A stretch of 64,000 bases of DNA. It comes from Chrysaora quinquecirrha. Lineage: Eukaryota > Cnidaria > Scyphozoa > Semaeostomeae > Pelagiidae. A model generated the notes under the pieces. That model searched no databases. It was given only the letters and a program-made list of their open reading frames with translations, and had not been told where the DNA came from. Where the stretch lies: assembly GCA_014526335.1 (NCBI GenBank), contig JACTAT010000102.1, forward strand, positions 86,976 through 150,975. The letters run 5' to 3'. Positions 23,860 to 35,337 of this stretch are shown here, one piece after another; the first letter of the stretch is position 1; each line of letters starts with the position of its first letter. The translations under genes were made by a program, and so were the position numbers.

Positions 23860-24115
23860 TCTACGGAGCAGTACGAAACGCCTGCGTAGCAGCATTAAAT
23901 GCTTTAACAAACTGGAAATTTGTCAACTTGTGTGTGTGTGTGTGTGTATGTGTGTGTGGAGTAGTTGCATGTGTGTGTGTTTGCGGCGCTGTTGTTGCGG
24001 TTGTTGTGTGTCGGTTTCTTTGCTGCGAACAAAAAAATAGCGTCAGAGTGGAGGAGGAGCTGAGAGTTCGAAGCAAATTAAAAGTGAGAAGAAATTTAAC
24101 ATCAATCAGCAAGGA
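23860..24115 (+). repeat. Dispersed repeat with (GT)n, paired with 59.9 kb
   Basis: This segment and 59870-60060 (minus) translate to similar strings (VAALNALTNWKFVNL against VAALNSCTNWNFVNL), each followed by a Val/Cys-rich part. The shared sequence is probably a repeat rather than a gene, since a GT microsatellite (about 23929-23960) occupies the frame here. No splice signals or start support were seen. Confidence 0.5.
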
Positions 24116-24889
24116 AAATAGAGTTACAAGAATCTAATTTGTAGGTACTCATTGCTTTTGCGATCCACGGAAGCCTTTTTCACATACACAAACTACTCTA
24201 TTGAGTGGAGCCTGGAGCTTTAAAAAATGCAGCTTGCATCTGTCGGACTATGTTGACACAATGAGGTAAAGAGAAGATTACAATTTTAATGCTTATGTTA
24301 AATTGTTGCTGAATAATGAGGAGTTTAAAGCAAACATAATCATGTGAAATAATGATATTGCCAAATATCAAACGCCGCCTTTGTGATTATTAAAAACCTT
24401 AATGTTGTCAAATATCTGATTCGAATATTTGTTTTTCGTTTTAATGACTCTTTTTGTATAGTTTGTATGACAAAATTGGTTATATAATACAAAGACAATC
24501 TAGTTCAACTTGAACTACTTGCTAGTACACAACCAAAACTCTTGACATTCACTTCGATCATAGTCAATAGAGTAAATCCTGTTTATTCTATTGACTAGGT
24601 TTCGATATACTAATGGCAGTCTCCTGCAATACTTGCTTTCGGGGTGCCTTCTACCTCGGGGCAGCACTCCCTTAACGGTGTTAACGGCTAGTTTATGCCA
24701 TTGAAAATATGACTTTAGTCCTTTCTTAATCCTAAAGTAATAGATATCAGGACCTCTCGGCCAGTCTGCCATTAGTTCTAATCTTATTTCAATCTTCACT
24801 TTGTCCTTTTCTAAGTGATCCTATGTTCACAACTTGTGGTCATGTTTTTAAAAAAAACACTTTTTCTAGGAAAGCAAGTTTTTGAACCA

Positions 24890-25180
24890 TTTTAAATCAT
24901 GACCATTAGTTATGACCACATAGTCCAGACTAAGCAAAGACTATAGTCATTCATCGATTTGCGTGTGAAAAGGCAAGTTCTAAGAGAGGACTATGTAGTG
25001 ACTAGGTTGGGACTAAATGAGGACTTTATTCCGGACTACGCAAGGACTATAATCACTCACCAAATTGTGTACAAAAAGGTAAAGACTATAACGGTTGATT
25101 AGGTGGAGAATATCTTTGGATTAAGCAAAGACTATAGTCCAGAGTAAGCAAAGACTATAGTCATTAATCGAAATTCGTGC
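24890..25180 (-). repeat. Inverted GACTATAGTC satellite copies
   Basis: GCAAAGACTATAGTCATTCA and related words occur at about 24935, 25090 and 25150, all reversed relative to 22066-22798. With the left block they could form a foldback structure around the intervening 2 kb. Confidence 0.7.
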
Positions 25181-27560
25181 AAAAAGACATGGCAATGTGC
25201 TTTTCTGGATCTAAATCAGTAATGTGAGTAGGTGTACACTCTAAAAATGTTGAAATGCTCTCAGGCTTTTAGGTTTTCGGAAAATTATTTACAACCATGG
25301 TTTTTTGTAATAGCTATTTTATTTATTTCAATATTGAAATACCAAACAAGCAAAGAAAGGATCTCCTGTGCAATTCAAAATAAAGCCTAAGCAGTCTGGT
25401 CTTCTTAATATTCTATTTAGCAATAGTTAAAAAGAGTGTGATACAGGAAACAAAGTTTTGCAATTTTTTGCAACTGATTAAAATCATCATTGTGTTGATG
25501 AAATATAAGATGCAAAATGTGACTTCCCTTGTTTTCCTCGAAATCAAATTGATTTTTCCCTTCCCAATCATCATTGCAATTAAATCAATCAGCAACCCTC
25601 ACATTGCCATTGAAAATTAATGATTGAGGGAAGATACCTAAATTTTCCTTAACTTATCATTTGAGAAACTTCATATGCGATAAAAATATCAGTTTTTTCG
25701 GTTTTAAAGTGCATTTTCCTATGTTTTTGAAAGGGCGTTTCCCATTGAAATTCTAACCGAGAGGGCGTTCCCCGGTGATCTAAATGGCGTAGTCCGAAAA
25801 TTTTTTCCCCTTTCCCTATTCCCAAGACCCCTCTTTTTCATTTGTGCAACTGTCAGAAGAAAAGTATTGACATTGTTCTATTTGACAGGTAAAAACCAGC
25901 TTGGCTCTCCAATTTTCGTGCTATTGAGTTCCCTCCTTTTCAGTACGATTTGCAGGGGCGGATCCAGGCCGCTTCCAACGCCGCACAAGCGGTAGTCAAT
26001 TTTTCGCAAAAAATAAAACTTTAAAATAAGTTTTATACGGCAAAATACCTTTTAGATTATTTATTGTAAAATGTGACGTTTTCTAAACCATTCTGCATGG
26101 GTAATTCCTTAGTTTCTTTTCTTGTCCACTTCTCACTGAATTGAAATAATCAAATCATGAAATGAAGAGCGTGAAAACCACTCTATTGTTACAATCTAGA
26201 CATGGCAACGGTAGGAATTCTCCGCGGCATGCTAAATCATGTACATCACCGGGCGATTTTCTCTATGTGAAACACTAATACTTCTCGAGTGTGGTATCTA
26301 GTAAAGTAGGTCGCATGAAAAGCCGCACGAAAACAAAAGCCGAAAGTGTTGGTTCCAAAATTTTTGTTTTTTTATCTTTGCGCAAGTTGTAAGTAGTTGC
26401 ATAATGTATGCAAAAGCCACACAAAAATTATTCCAAACGTCACAGACAGATTTTTATTTAAATGTACACTTGCCTTGGTCATGTCAACAAAGTGCGATCT
26501 TTGACCTGGAAGAAAGTGACAGTGACAAGAGAAGAGATCGTTCCTCTTCAAATTTTGGCGGTAAGGAAATGCTGACACACGGGAAGACCAAGAAAAGCAA
26601 AACAGTGATAAAAGTTTAAAATTTTTGTTAATGCATCGAGGTCCTAAAATGGATAGATAATGCTAAATTTGATTTGTTCGTATGTAGGCCGTTTAGTTAG
26701 GCCAACCAAAACCAGAAAGAAAAGAGATGATGATGAGTTTCTTATAATTTCCATTTGTTTATTTGTACACTATATAATGATTATCTGTGAAATCAAGGCA
26801 GAAAAACGAAATACGTATTGTTGAACAGAACTTGATAACTTTACCACTGCTAAAGTATTACTTCTAAAACTATCTATAAGACATGAAAGGAATCAAAATA
26901 GGCATTGGCCAGTGCGCCTCCTTTCTCTACCGCCTTAAACCCATTCTTACCAAGGTATTTGATCCCAGTTCTTGTTACCCCTGTCCTGCTTTAAAACCGA
27001 GTGAAATAGAGTTGGACCATAAAACTTGGCACATGGGTAGCATGTTATGAGAAGATGATAAAAAGTGAAATGTGATAAAAAGTTTGCATTTTGGCCATGA
27101 CGTCATACTTTTGGTTTTTACATCGGTATGACGTTTTCTCATCTCATCTATTTTTGAATCATCTATTATTCATCTATTATTCATCTTAAAGTATTTCAAA
27201 AATTTGAGTAGGGGGGATTAATCCCCCCTTGGTAATGTAGTAGGAATAGCTACTTCATGTAGATGTAATGTATGTCTTCTTGCTTGTTATAATCTTTCTA
27301 TCCCTTCATTCTATTTACATAAGTACTTGTACGCCATAATATCTAAAACTTTCTGAAAGAACATAGTTGCATGTATAATTTCTAACTGCGAAATAGATCA
27401 TGTGACTTCTAAATACTATATATGTTATTTTAATTGTACATTTTTTAAAGTTAGTAAAATAGAATAGTGATAAACACTAATTGATACTAACATGAAGCAA
27501 CTCTACAGATTCCATCAAAGAATCATTTATTGCAGCGAACAAGTGCATTATTTATTTAAG
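25181..27560. other. AT-rich non-coding DNA
   Basis: Short frames only. A lone terminus-like GCAGGGGCGGATCCAGG occurs near 25952. GGGGGGATTAATCCCCCC near 27213 is a perfect 18-bp palindrome. Two GGGCGTTTCCC/GGGCGTTCCCC words near 25730-25770 resemble words at 22900-22960. No gene recognised. Confidence 0.5.
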
Positions 27561-27904
27561 AGCCATGTTTTTATCAATCTTTTGAACTCTTTGTTGTTCT
27601 GGCTGACTAAACAATAAGGTTGTGGGATGCAATGGGGAGCTAACCTCTCCGGACTCTAGCGAAAGTTCAGAAGGCTGCAAGTTAAAAGGCAGCTGAGTGG
27701 TATCTCGTCTTTCCAAGGCTAAACTGGTACTAATATTCACCCGCATCGCGGGTATCAAGGTAAAAATCTCACCCACATCGCGGGTGTCAAGGTAAAAAAG
27801 CTCGCCCGCATCGCGGTCGTAAAGTTAAAAAGCTAGTCTACTTGTAATGGTAAACACATAAGAGAATTGATAAAAGGGTATTAAACTGTGGACAAAAAAA
27901 GAAC

Positions 27905-28222
27905 ATTATCCTCATCATCATAATCATCATCATAGCTATCAGTACCGTCAAAATTATCATTATCGCCTTCATTAACTATTACATTTCAATCACCATTAGA
28001 ATCATCCTCATCATCATCATCATTACCATCATCATCATCATCATCATTACCATAATCATAATCATCATCATTGTCATAATCATAATCATCTTCAGGTCAT
28101 CGTCATCATCATCGTCATCATGCCATCAAAATCATAGTAATAATCATCATCACCATCATCATCATCATAATCATCATTATCTTCATGTCATCAAAATCAT
28201 CATCATCATTACCATTATAATA
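27905..28222 (+). repeat. TCA/ATC microsatellite, unit 1
   Basis: A long degenerate ATC trinucleotide array. Homologous arrays of different length occupy the same place in units 2 and 3. Confidence 0.9.
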
Positions 28223-29767
28223 TGAAAGCCGAAGGTCAAATATAAGCCAAGTTTTATAAAACAAAACCTTGGGTAGGATCGTGAATCAGTGAGTCATGGA
28301 GGTTAAGGGTATCTCTGACTGTGTTCCATCGACTTGAATTCTAATGCAACGTTTCTATGCCCTGTCCGCACTCGAAAATCCTATTATTTTATTAACAGCC
28401 TTAATAAAAGTCAAATAGTTCGATGGTAAATGCTCAATGAAATTTTTTGCCACCAAATTTTCAGATCTACTGAGAATGGCTTTTGTGTCAACTTAAGACG
28501 CAAAATTAATAGTATTACTGCTGCGTAAATTCGAAAATCCATCCCTATCTCACTGAGAGTTTAGTTTTAAATGTCCTTCATGAACAATAAATATCGCACT
28601 ATATCGGAACAATATTCATTTTGTGTGTTTGTGCTCTGAATTTTCAAAGGAACATTCAACTTGAAACCCGAAAAATTTATGGCGTCTTAGTAGTGTTTCA
28701 TATGCATTGAAACAGTGAAACTCAAAGTTTAGCATGGTGATTTATGGAAATAATCAAAGCAAGAACTCTTCTTGAAAACGGAAAGAATATGAGTAAAATT
28801 CCAAAATGAATTACAGTCTCCTTTGACGTCTTTGACCCCTGAAAACACGAAACAACCCAAAATTGCCCAAAACCAGCCAAAAGCACTCAAAACGAACCAT
28901 AACTTGATGAAAAGCACCCAAAAACCACCCAGAAATGTCCAATTCACCTGAAATCATCTATTAAGTGGCAGAAAATCCTTGAGAAATCACCAGAAACTCT
29001 CATGTTCTTTGAAATTTCATTCTTAACTCTTAAAATTCTACTTTCGTCTTGGGACTTTTGTTGACATAAAAAGCTGTAGTCAGAAAAGCCCTTTTTGATG
29101 TATTGTATTTGAGCGTGAAGTTGAGAGATAAGACACAATCGCACGCTGCCAATAAATATACCGTTGGGGAAAGGTTCCATTGTCTGGAAAGCGTGTTTCA
29201 TTTTCGTATCTCAAAATATCTTGCAAGAAGGACTACATCACAACTTAGTCATACTAATGTGATCGGGAAGGCTCTGCTACGACCAAAATTTTACAATTTG
29301 CATTTATGGTCATGGGATAATCATGCAAAAAGAAATTCTAACGTCTCACGAATGTGCGATAATCGTACGACAGTTAAGATTTTATGTGAAATCCAATCTT
29401 TTAAAGCCGCAAGTGATTGAATAAACCCCTGAGAGTTGCACGCAAAGATTTAATCTGAAAGGAAGTAACAAAGCGCATTGTTCACGTTATTGGCCCAAAT
29501 GGAAAAGATTATTTACTACACAGCGATGATATTTTGCTAGAATCTAAATATTTTGAGGGTCTTCTTGCTCCTAATAAATGAAAATAACTATCTTTGGATA
29601 ATTTTAGGTGGTTTTAGGTTGTTTTAATCCGTCTTTTGGTCGTTTTGGCTGATTTTGGCTGGTTTTGGGTTGTTTCGAGTGGTTCCGCGTTTTAGTAAGC
29701 ACGACAAACTTCCGCACAACAAAAGATTCAATGATTCACTGTGCGTGTTGTGAAAAGAACATAATAG

Positions 29768-29998
29768 ATGGCCGCCATTGAAAACGAAACTTTTCGAGGC
29801 CGAGATAAAATCGACATTTTCACCAACTTATGGTTCTCAAAACATTTAGCAAAATACGGCATGCACTACCTGGGCAGAAAGGGCCTCGATCAAGAAACGA
29901 ATCGCGTTTCTAGGTGCCCCAGAACTGGAGCCTTTCGTGCACAATCGAAAAATGGGCCATCACAATGGGGCAACCTGATTTGCATAACTAAATATTAG
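29768..29998 (+). CDS. Conserved 76-codon open frame, unit 1
   Basis: It begins MAAIENETFRGRDKIDIFT and ends in NLICI-T-K-Y at a TAG. No family is recognised. Copies exist at 31988-32218 (stop at residue 50), 32521-32751 (open) and 35098-35328 (stop). Between the two open copies, about five of eight base differences change the residue, which does not suggest purifying selection. It may be non-coding sequence that happens to stay open. Confidence 0.25.
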   Translation: MAAIENETFRGRDKIDIFTNLWFSKHLAKYGMHYLGRKGLDQETNRVSRCPRTGAFRAQSKNGPSQWGNLICITKY

Positions 29999-30010
29999 TA
30001 ATAACATTAC

Positions 30011-30296
30011 CTTGACACCCGCGATGCGGGTGAATATTAGTACCAGTTTTGCCTTGGAAAGACAAGATTCCACTCAGCAGCCTTTTAACTTGCTGCCTTT
30101 TAACTTGCAGCTTTCTGAACTTTCGCTAGAGTCCGGGAGGTTGTGGGATGCTATGGGGAGCTAACCTCCCCGGACTCTAGCGAAAGTTCAGAAAGCTGCA
30201 AGTTAAAAGGCAGCAAGTTAAAAGGCTGCTGAGTGGAATCTTGTCTTTCCAAGGCAAAACTGGTACTAATATTCACCCGCATCGCGGGTGTCAAGG
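30011..30296. repeat. Unit 1/2 junction palindrome
   Basis: The arms 30011-30141 and 30165-30296 are near-perfect reverse complements around about 24 bases (GTGGGATGCTATGGGG). They contain ACTTTCGCTAGAGTCC, TTAAAAGGCAGC and, at the tips, ACCCGCGATGCGGGT hairpins. Confidence 0.9.
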
Positions 30297-30404
30297 TAAA
30301 AAGCTCGCCCGCATCGCGGGCGTCAAGTTAAAAAGCTAGTCTACTTGTAATGGTAAACACATAAGAGAATTGATAATAGGGTATTAAACTGTGGACAAAA
30401 GAGA

Positions 30405-30573
30405 ACATTATCATCATCATCATCATCATCATAGTTATCATCACCGTCAAAATTATCATTATCGCCATCATCAACTATAACATTATAATCACCATTAGAA
30501 TCATCTTCATCATCATCATCATTATTACCATCATCATAATCATCATCATCATCATCATCATAATCATCATCAG

Positions 30574-30617
<44 letters not shown>

Positions 30618-30662
30618 GCATAATCATCAATCTTCATAATCATCATCATCATGATCATTATA
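30405..30662 (+). repeat. TCA/ATC microsatellite, unit 2
   Basis: The positional equivalent of the unit 1 array, with a longer uninterrupted run of ATC near 30575-30615. Confidence 0.9.
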
Positions 30663-32520
30663 ATATAAAAGCTGAAGGTCAAATATAAGCCAAATTTTAT
30701 AAAACAAAACCTTGGGGGGGATAGTGAGCCAGTGAGTCATGGAGGTTAAGGGTATCTCTGACTGTGTTCCATCCACTTGAATTCTAATGCAACATTTCTA
30801 TGCCCTGTCTGCACTCGAAAATCCTATTATTAACAGCCTTAATAAAAGTCAAAAAGTTCGATGGTAAATGCTTAATGAAATTTTTCGCCACCAAATTTCC
30901 AGATCTACTGAGAATATTCCAAACATTTTTGTGTCAACTTAAGACGCAAAGTTAGTAGTATTACTGCTGCGTAAATTCGAAAATCCTATCCGTATCTCAT
31001 CGCCGACTTTAATTTTAAATGTCTTTCGTGAACAATAAATATCTCGCTATATCCGAACGATTTTCGTTTTGTTTTTTGTGCTCTGAATTTTCAAAGGAAC
31101 ATTCAACTTGAAACCCGAAAAATTTATGGCCTCTTAGTAATGTTTTAAATGCATTGAAACAGTAAAACACAAAGTTTAGCGTGGCGATTTAGGGAAATAA
31201 TCAAAGCAAGAAATCTTCTTGAAAACGGAAAGAATATGAGTAAAATTCGAAAATGAATTACAGTCTCCTAGTGTCCTTTGACGTCCTTTGACCCCTGGAA
31301 ACGTGAAAACGTACTTACCGAAAACGCAAAACAGCCCAAAATTGCCCAAAACCAGCCAAAAGGACTTAAAACGAACCATAACTTGATGAAAAGCACCCAA
31401 AACCACCCAGAAATGCCCAATTCACCTGGAATCATCTATTAAGTGGCAGAAAATCCTTGAGAAATCCCCAGAAACTCTCATGTTCTTTGAAATTTCATTC
31501 TTAACTCTTAAAATTCTACTTTCGTCTTGGGACTTTTGTAGACATAAAAAGCTTTTACATCGCTGGAGTCGGAAAAGCCTTTTTTGTTCACAACAGTACT
31601 GTAGTATTGTATTTGAGCGTGAAGTTGAGAGATAAGACACAATCGCACGCTGCCAATAAATATACCGTTGGGAAAGGTATCCATTGTCTGGAAAACGTGT
31701 TTCATTTTGATTTCTCGAAATATCTTGTAAGAAAGACTACATCATAACTAAATCGTAGTTATGTAATCGCGAAGGCTCTGCTACGACCAAAATGTCAGTA
31801 TTTGTATTTATGGTCGTGCGATAATCGTACGAAAAGAAATTCTCACGTCTCACGACTGTGCGATAGTCGCACGACAGTTAAGATTTTGTATGGAATCCAG
31901 GCTTTTAAAGCCCGCAAGTCATTGAATAAACCCCTGAGAGTTGCACGCAAAAGATTCATTGTACGTGTAGTGAAAGGAACATGATAGATGGCCGCCATTG
32001 AAAACGAAACTTTTCGAGGCCGAGATAAAATCGACATTTTCACCAACTTACTGTTCTCAAAAGATTTAGAAAAATACGGCATGCACTACCTGGGTAGAAA
32101 GGGCTTCGATCAAAAAAAGAATCACATTTCTAGATAGCCCAGGACTGGAGCCTTTCGTGCACAATCGAACAATGGGCCATCACAATGGGGCAACCTGATT
32201 TGCATAACTGAATATTAGTAATAACAGATATTGTTCACGTTATTGGCCCAAAGGGAAAATATTATTTACTACACAGCGATGATATTTTGCTAGAATCTGA
32301 ATATTTTGAGGGTCTTCTTGCTCCTAATAAATGAAAATAACTATCTTTGGATAATTTTAGGTGGTTTTAGGTTGTTTTAATCCGTCTTTTGGTCGTTTTG
32401 GCTGATTTTGGCTGGTTTTGGGTTGTTTCGAGTGGTTCCGCGTTTTAGTAAGCACGACAAACTTCCGCACAACAAAAGATTCAATGATTCACTGTGCGTG
32501 TTGTGAAAAGAACATAATAG

Positions 32521-32751
32521 ATGGCCGCCATTGAAAACGAAACTTTTCGAGGCCGAGATAAAATCGACATTTTCACCAACTTATGGTTCTCAAACCATTT
32601 AGAAAAATACGGCATGCACTACCTGGGCAGAAAGGGCCTCGATCAAAAAACGAATCGCGTTTCTAGGTGCCCCAGAACTGGAGCCTTTCGTGCGCAATCG
32701 AACAATGGGCCCTCACAATGGGGCAACCTGATTTGCATAACCGAATATTAG
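32521..32751 (+). CDS. Conserved 76-codon open frame, unit 2
   Basis: The second open copy of the unit 1 frame. It starts the same way and carries K/N, A/E and E/K exchanges. No domain, signal peptide or membrane segment is visible. Confidence 0.25.
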   Translation: MAAIENETFRGRDKIDIFTNLWFSNHLEKYGMHYLGRKGLDQKTNRVSRCPRTGAFRAQSNNGPSQWGNLICITEY

Positions 32752-32762
32752 TAAAAACAGAT

Positions 32763-33149
32763 TTAACTTGACGCCCGCGATGCGGGTGAGTTTCTATGAC
32801 ACCGCGATGCGGGTGAATATTAATACCAGTTTAGCCGTGGAAAGACAAGATACCACTCACCTGCCTTTTAACATGCTGCATGCCTTTTAACTTGCAGCCT
32901 TCTGAACTTTCACTAGAGTCCGGGGAGGTTGTGGGATGCCATGGGGAGCTAACCTCCCCGGACTCTAGCGAAAGTTCAGAAGGCTGCAAGTTAAAAGGCA
33001 TGCAGCAAGTTAAAAGGCAGGTGAGTGGTATCTTGTCTTTCCAAGGCTAAACTGGTACTAACATTCACCCGCATCGCGGGTGTCATAGAAAACTCACCGC
33101 ATCGCGGTGTCAAGGTAAAAGCTCGCCCGCATCGCGGGCGTCAAGTTAA
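32763..33149. repeat. Unit 2/3 junction palindrome
   Basis: The same structure as at 30011 but with longer arms of about 180 bp. Each tip carries three hairpin words: GCCCGCATCGCGGGC, ACCGCATCGCGGT and ACCCGCATCGCGGGT. Confidence 0.9.
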
Positions 33150-33224
33150 AAAGCTAGCCTACTTATAATGGTAAACACATAAGAGAATTGATAAAAGGGT
33201 ATTAAACTTGGACAAAAAAAGAAC

Positions 33225-33393
33225 ATTATCATCATCATCATAGTTATAATCACCATCGAAATTTTAATTATCGCCATCATGAACTATAACATTTTAATCA
33301 CCATTAGAATCATCCTCATCATCATCATCATCATTATTACCATCATCATAATCATCATCATCATCATCATCAGATCATCATCATCATCATCAA

Positions 33394-33426
<33 letters not shown>

Positions 33427-33528
33427 GCCATCAAAGTCATATTAATAATAATCATCATCATCAACATCATCACAGTCATCATAATCTTCATGTCATCGAA
33501 ATCATCATCATCATCATCATTATAATAT
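33225..33528 (+). repeat. TCA/ATC microsatellite, unit 3
   Basis: The positional equivalent in unit 3. An 83-codon Ile/Ser/His open frame across it is a by-product of the repeat. Confidence 0.9.
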
Positions 33529-34140
33529 GAAAGCTGAAGGTCAAATATAAGCCAAGTTTTATAAAATAAAACCTTGGGTGGGATAGTGAGCCAGTGATCA
33601 CGAAGGTTAAGGGTATCTCTGACTGTGTTCGGTCCACTTGAATTCTAATGCAACATTTCTATGCCCTGTCTGCACTCGAAAATCCTATTATTAACAGCCT
33701 AAATAAAAGTCGAACAGTTCGATGGTAAATGCTTAATTAAATTTTTTGCCACCAAATTTCCAGATCTACTGAGAATATTCAAAACGCTTTTGTGTCTACT
33801 TAAGACGCCAAATTAGTTGTATTAGTGCTGCGTAAATTCGAAAATCTCATCGCATACTTTAATTTTAAATGCCCTTCATGAACAATAAATATCTCACTAT
33901 ATCGAAACGATTTTCATTGTGTGTGTTTGTGCTCTGAATTTTCAAAGGAACATTCAACTTTAAACCCGAAAAATTTATAGCCTCTTGGTGTTGTTTGAAC
34001 ACAAAATTTAGCGTGGCGATTTATGGAAATAATCAAAGCAAGAACTCTTCTTGAAAACGGAAAGAATATGAGTAAAATTCGAAAATGAATTACAGTCTCC
34101 TAGTGTCCTTTGACGTCCTTTGACCCTGAAAACGCGAAAA

Positions 34141-35033
34141 CGTACTTACCAAAAACGCGAAACAACCCGAAATTGCCCAAAGTCAGCCAAAAGCACTCAA
34201 AACGAACCATAACTTGATGAAAAGCACCCAAAGCCACCCAGAAATGCCCAATTCACCTGGAATCATCTATTAACTGGCAGAAAATCCTTGAAAAATCACC
34301 AGAAACTCTCATGTTCTTTGAAATGTCATTCTTAACTCTGAAAATTCTACTTTCGTCTTGGGATTTTTGTTGACATAAAGAGCTTTTACATCGCTGGAGT
34401 CGTAAAAGCCTTTTTTGTTCACAACAGTAATGTAGTATTGTGTTTGAGCGTGAAGTTGAGAGATGAAAAGACACAATCGCACGCTGCCAATAAATATACC
34501 GTTGGGGAAAGGTACCCATTGTCTGGAAAGCGTGTTTCATTTTGATATCTCAAAATATCTTGCAAGAAAGACTACATCACAACTTAGTCGTACTAATGCA
34601 ATCAGGAAGGCTCTGCTACGACCAAAATTTCACAATTTGTATTTATGGTTGTGCGATAATCTTGTGAAAAGAAATTCTAACGTCTCACGAATGTGCGATA
34701 ATCGTACAACCGTTAAGATTTTATGTGAAATCCAGGCTTTTAAAGCCGCAAGTGATTGAATAAACCCCTGAGAGTTGCACGCAAAAGATTTAATCTGAAA
34801 ATAAGTAACAAAGCGCATTGTTCACGTTACTGGCCCAAAGGGAAATGATCATTTACTACACAGCGATGATATTTTGCTAGAATCTGAATATTTTAGGGGT
34901 CTTCTGGCCACTCATAAATGAAAATAACTATTTTTGGATAATTTTAGGTGGTTTTAGGTTGTTTTAATCCTATCATCGGTCGTTTTGGCTGGTTTTGGGT
35001 CGTTTCGAGTGGTTCCGCGTTTTAGTAAGCACG
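34141..35033. mobile_element. Inner inverted-terminus element with decamer arrays (unit 3)
   Basis: The ends CGTACTTACCAAAAACGCG and its inverted partner (complement CGTGCTTACTAAAACGCG) are about 80 percent identical over roughly 48 bases. They lead into arrays of a 10-bp word, GTTTTNGGTN, pointing inward from both sides. Equivalents are at 31310-32456 (unit 2) and about 28844-29703 (unit 1, left end eroded). I could not find a target duplication. Confidence 0.6.
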
Positions 35034-35337
35034 ACAAACTTTTGCAGAAGAAAAGATTCAATGATTCACTGTGCGTGTAGTGAAAAGAACATAATAGATG
35101 GCCGCCATTGAAAACGAAACTTTTCGAGGCCGAGACAAATTCGAAATTTTTACCAACTTTCGGTTCTCAAAAGATTTAGAAAAATACGGCATGCACTACC
35201 TGGGCAGAAAGGGCTTCGATCAAAAAAAGAATCGCATTTCCAGGTAGCCCAGGACTGGAGCCTTTGGTGCACAATCGAACAAAGGGCCATCACAATGGGG
35301 CAACCTGATTTGCATAACTGCATATTAGTATATACAG

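Larger units (their letters stand above)
27618..30151 (+). repeat. Array unit 1
   Basis: In order: 5' arm with three hairpin repeats of the CACCCGCATCGCGGG type (27735-27835), TCA microsatellite (27905-28222), a conserved block with AAAACCTTGGGTAGGAT, an inner inverted-repeat element (about 28844-29703), a 76-codon frame (29768-29998) and the 3' arm from 30011. Confidence 0.8.
30152..32941 (+). repeat. Array unit 2, with internal duplication
   Basis: Same order as unit 1. The last roughly 0.5 kb is partly doubled. The GCCGCCATTG segment occurs at 31989 and again at 32522, and a ~270-bp stretch present in units 1 and 3 is missing before the first of them. This pattern fits unequal exchange or template switching between units. 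Confidence 0.8.
27618..35337 (+). repeat. Tandem array of three 2.4-2.8 kb inverted-terminus units
   Basis: Three units lie head to tail. The word TAAACACATAAGAG occurs at 27851, 30354 and 33172, and GAAACTCTCATGTTCTTTGA at about 28990, 31470 and 34300. Each unit starts with a 5' arm of about 140-190 bp (GGGGAGCTAACCTCCCCGGA...) and, except for the last, ends with the reverse complement of it. Adjoining ends therefore form palindromes. Unit 1 lacks sequence left of the palindrome centre. Unit 3 stops at 35337 without its 3' arm. Identity between units is high, roughly 90 percent by eye. Whether this is a tandemly amplified transposon or a satellite built from one is open. Confidence 0.88.
32942..35337 (+). 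repeat. Array unit 3, lacking 3' arm
   Basis: Same order as units 1 and 2. It ends at CATATTAGTATATACAG without the hairpin-bearing 3' arm, and a different short repeat (AGTACGAAGTC) follows. The array edge is therefore internal to a unit. Confidence 0.78.

Noticed and set aside
23766..24137. Val/Cys-rich 123-codon frame
   Set aside because: Its middle is a GT dinucleotide run, and the rest is a dispersed repeat seen again near 60.0 kb.
24515..24799. 94-codon minus-strand frame
   Set aside because: No recognisable motif; it sits inside repeat-rich DNA between satellite blocks.
33279..33530. Ile/Ser/His-rich open frame
   Set aside because: Produced entirely by the ATC microsatellite.
27618..35337. 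CRISPR-like interpretation of the repeated hairpins
   Set aside because: The repeats are two or three per site, lie in kilobase-scale tandem units of eukaryotic type and have no spacers or cas genes.
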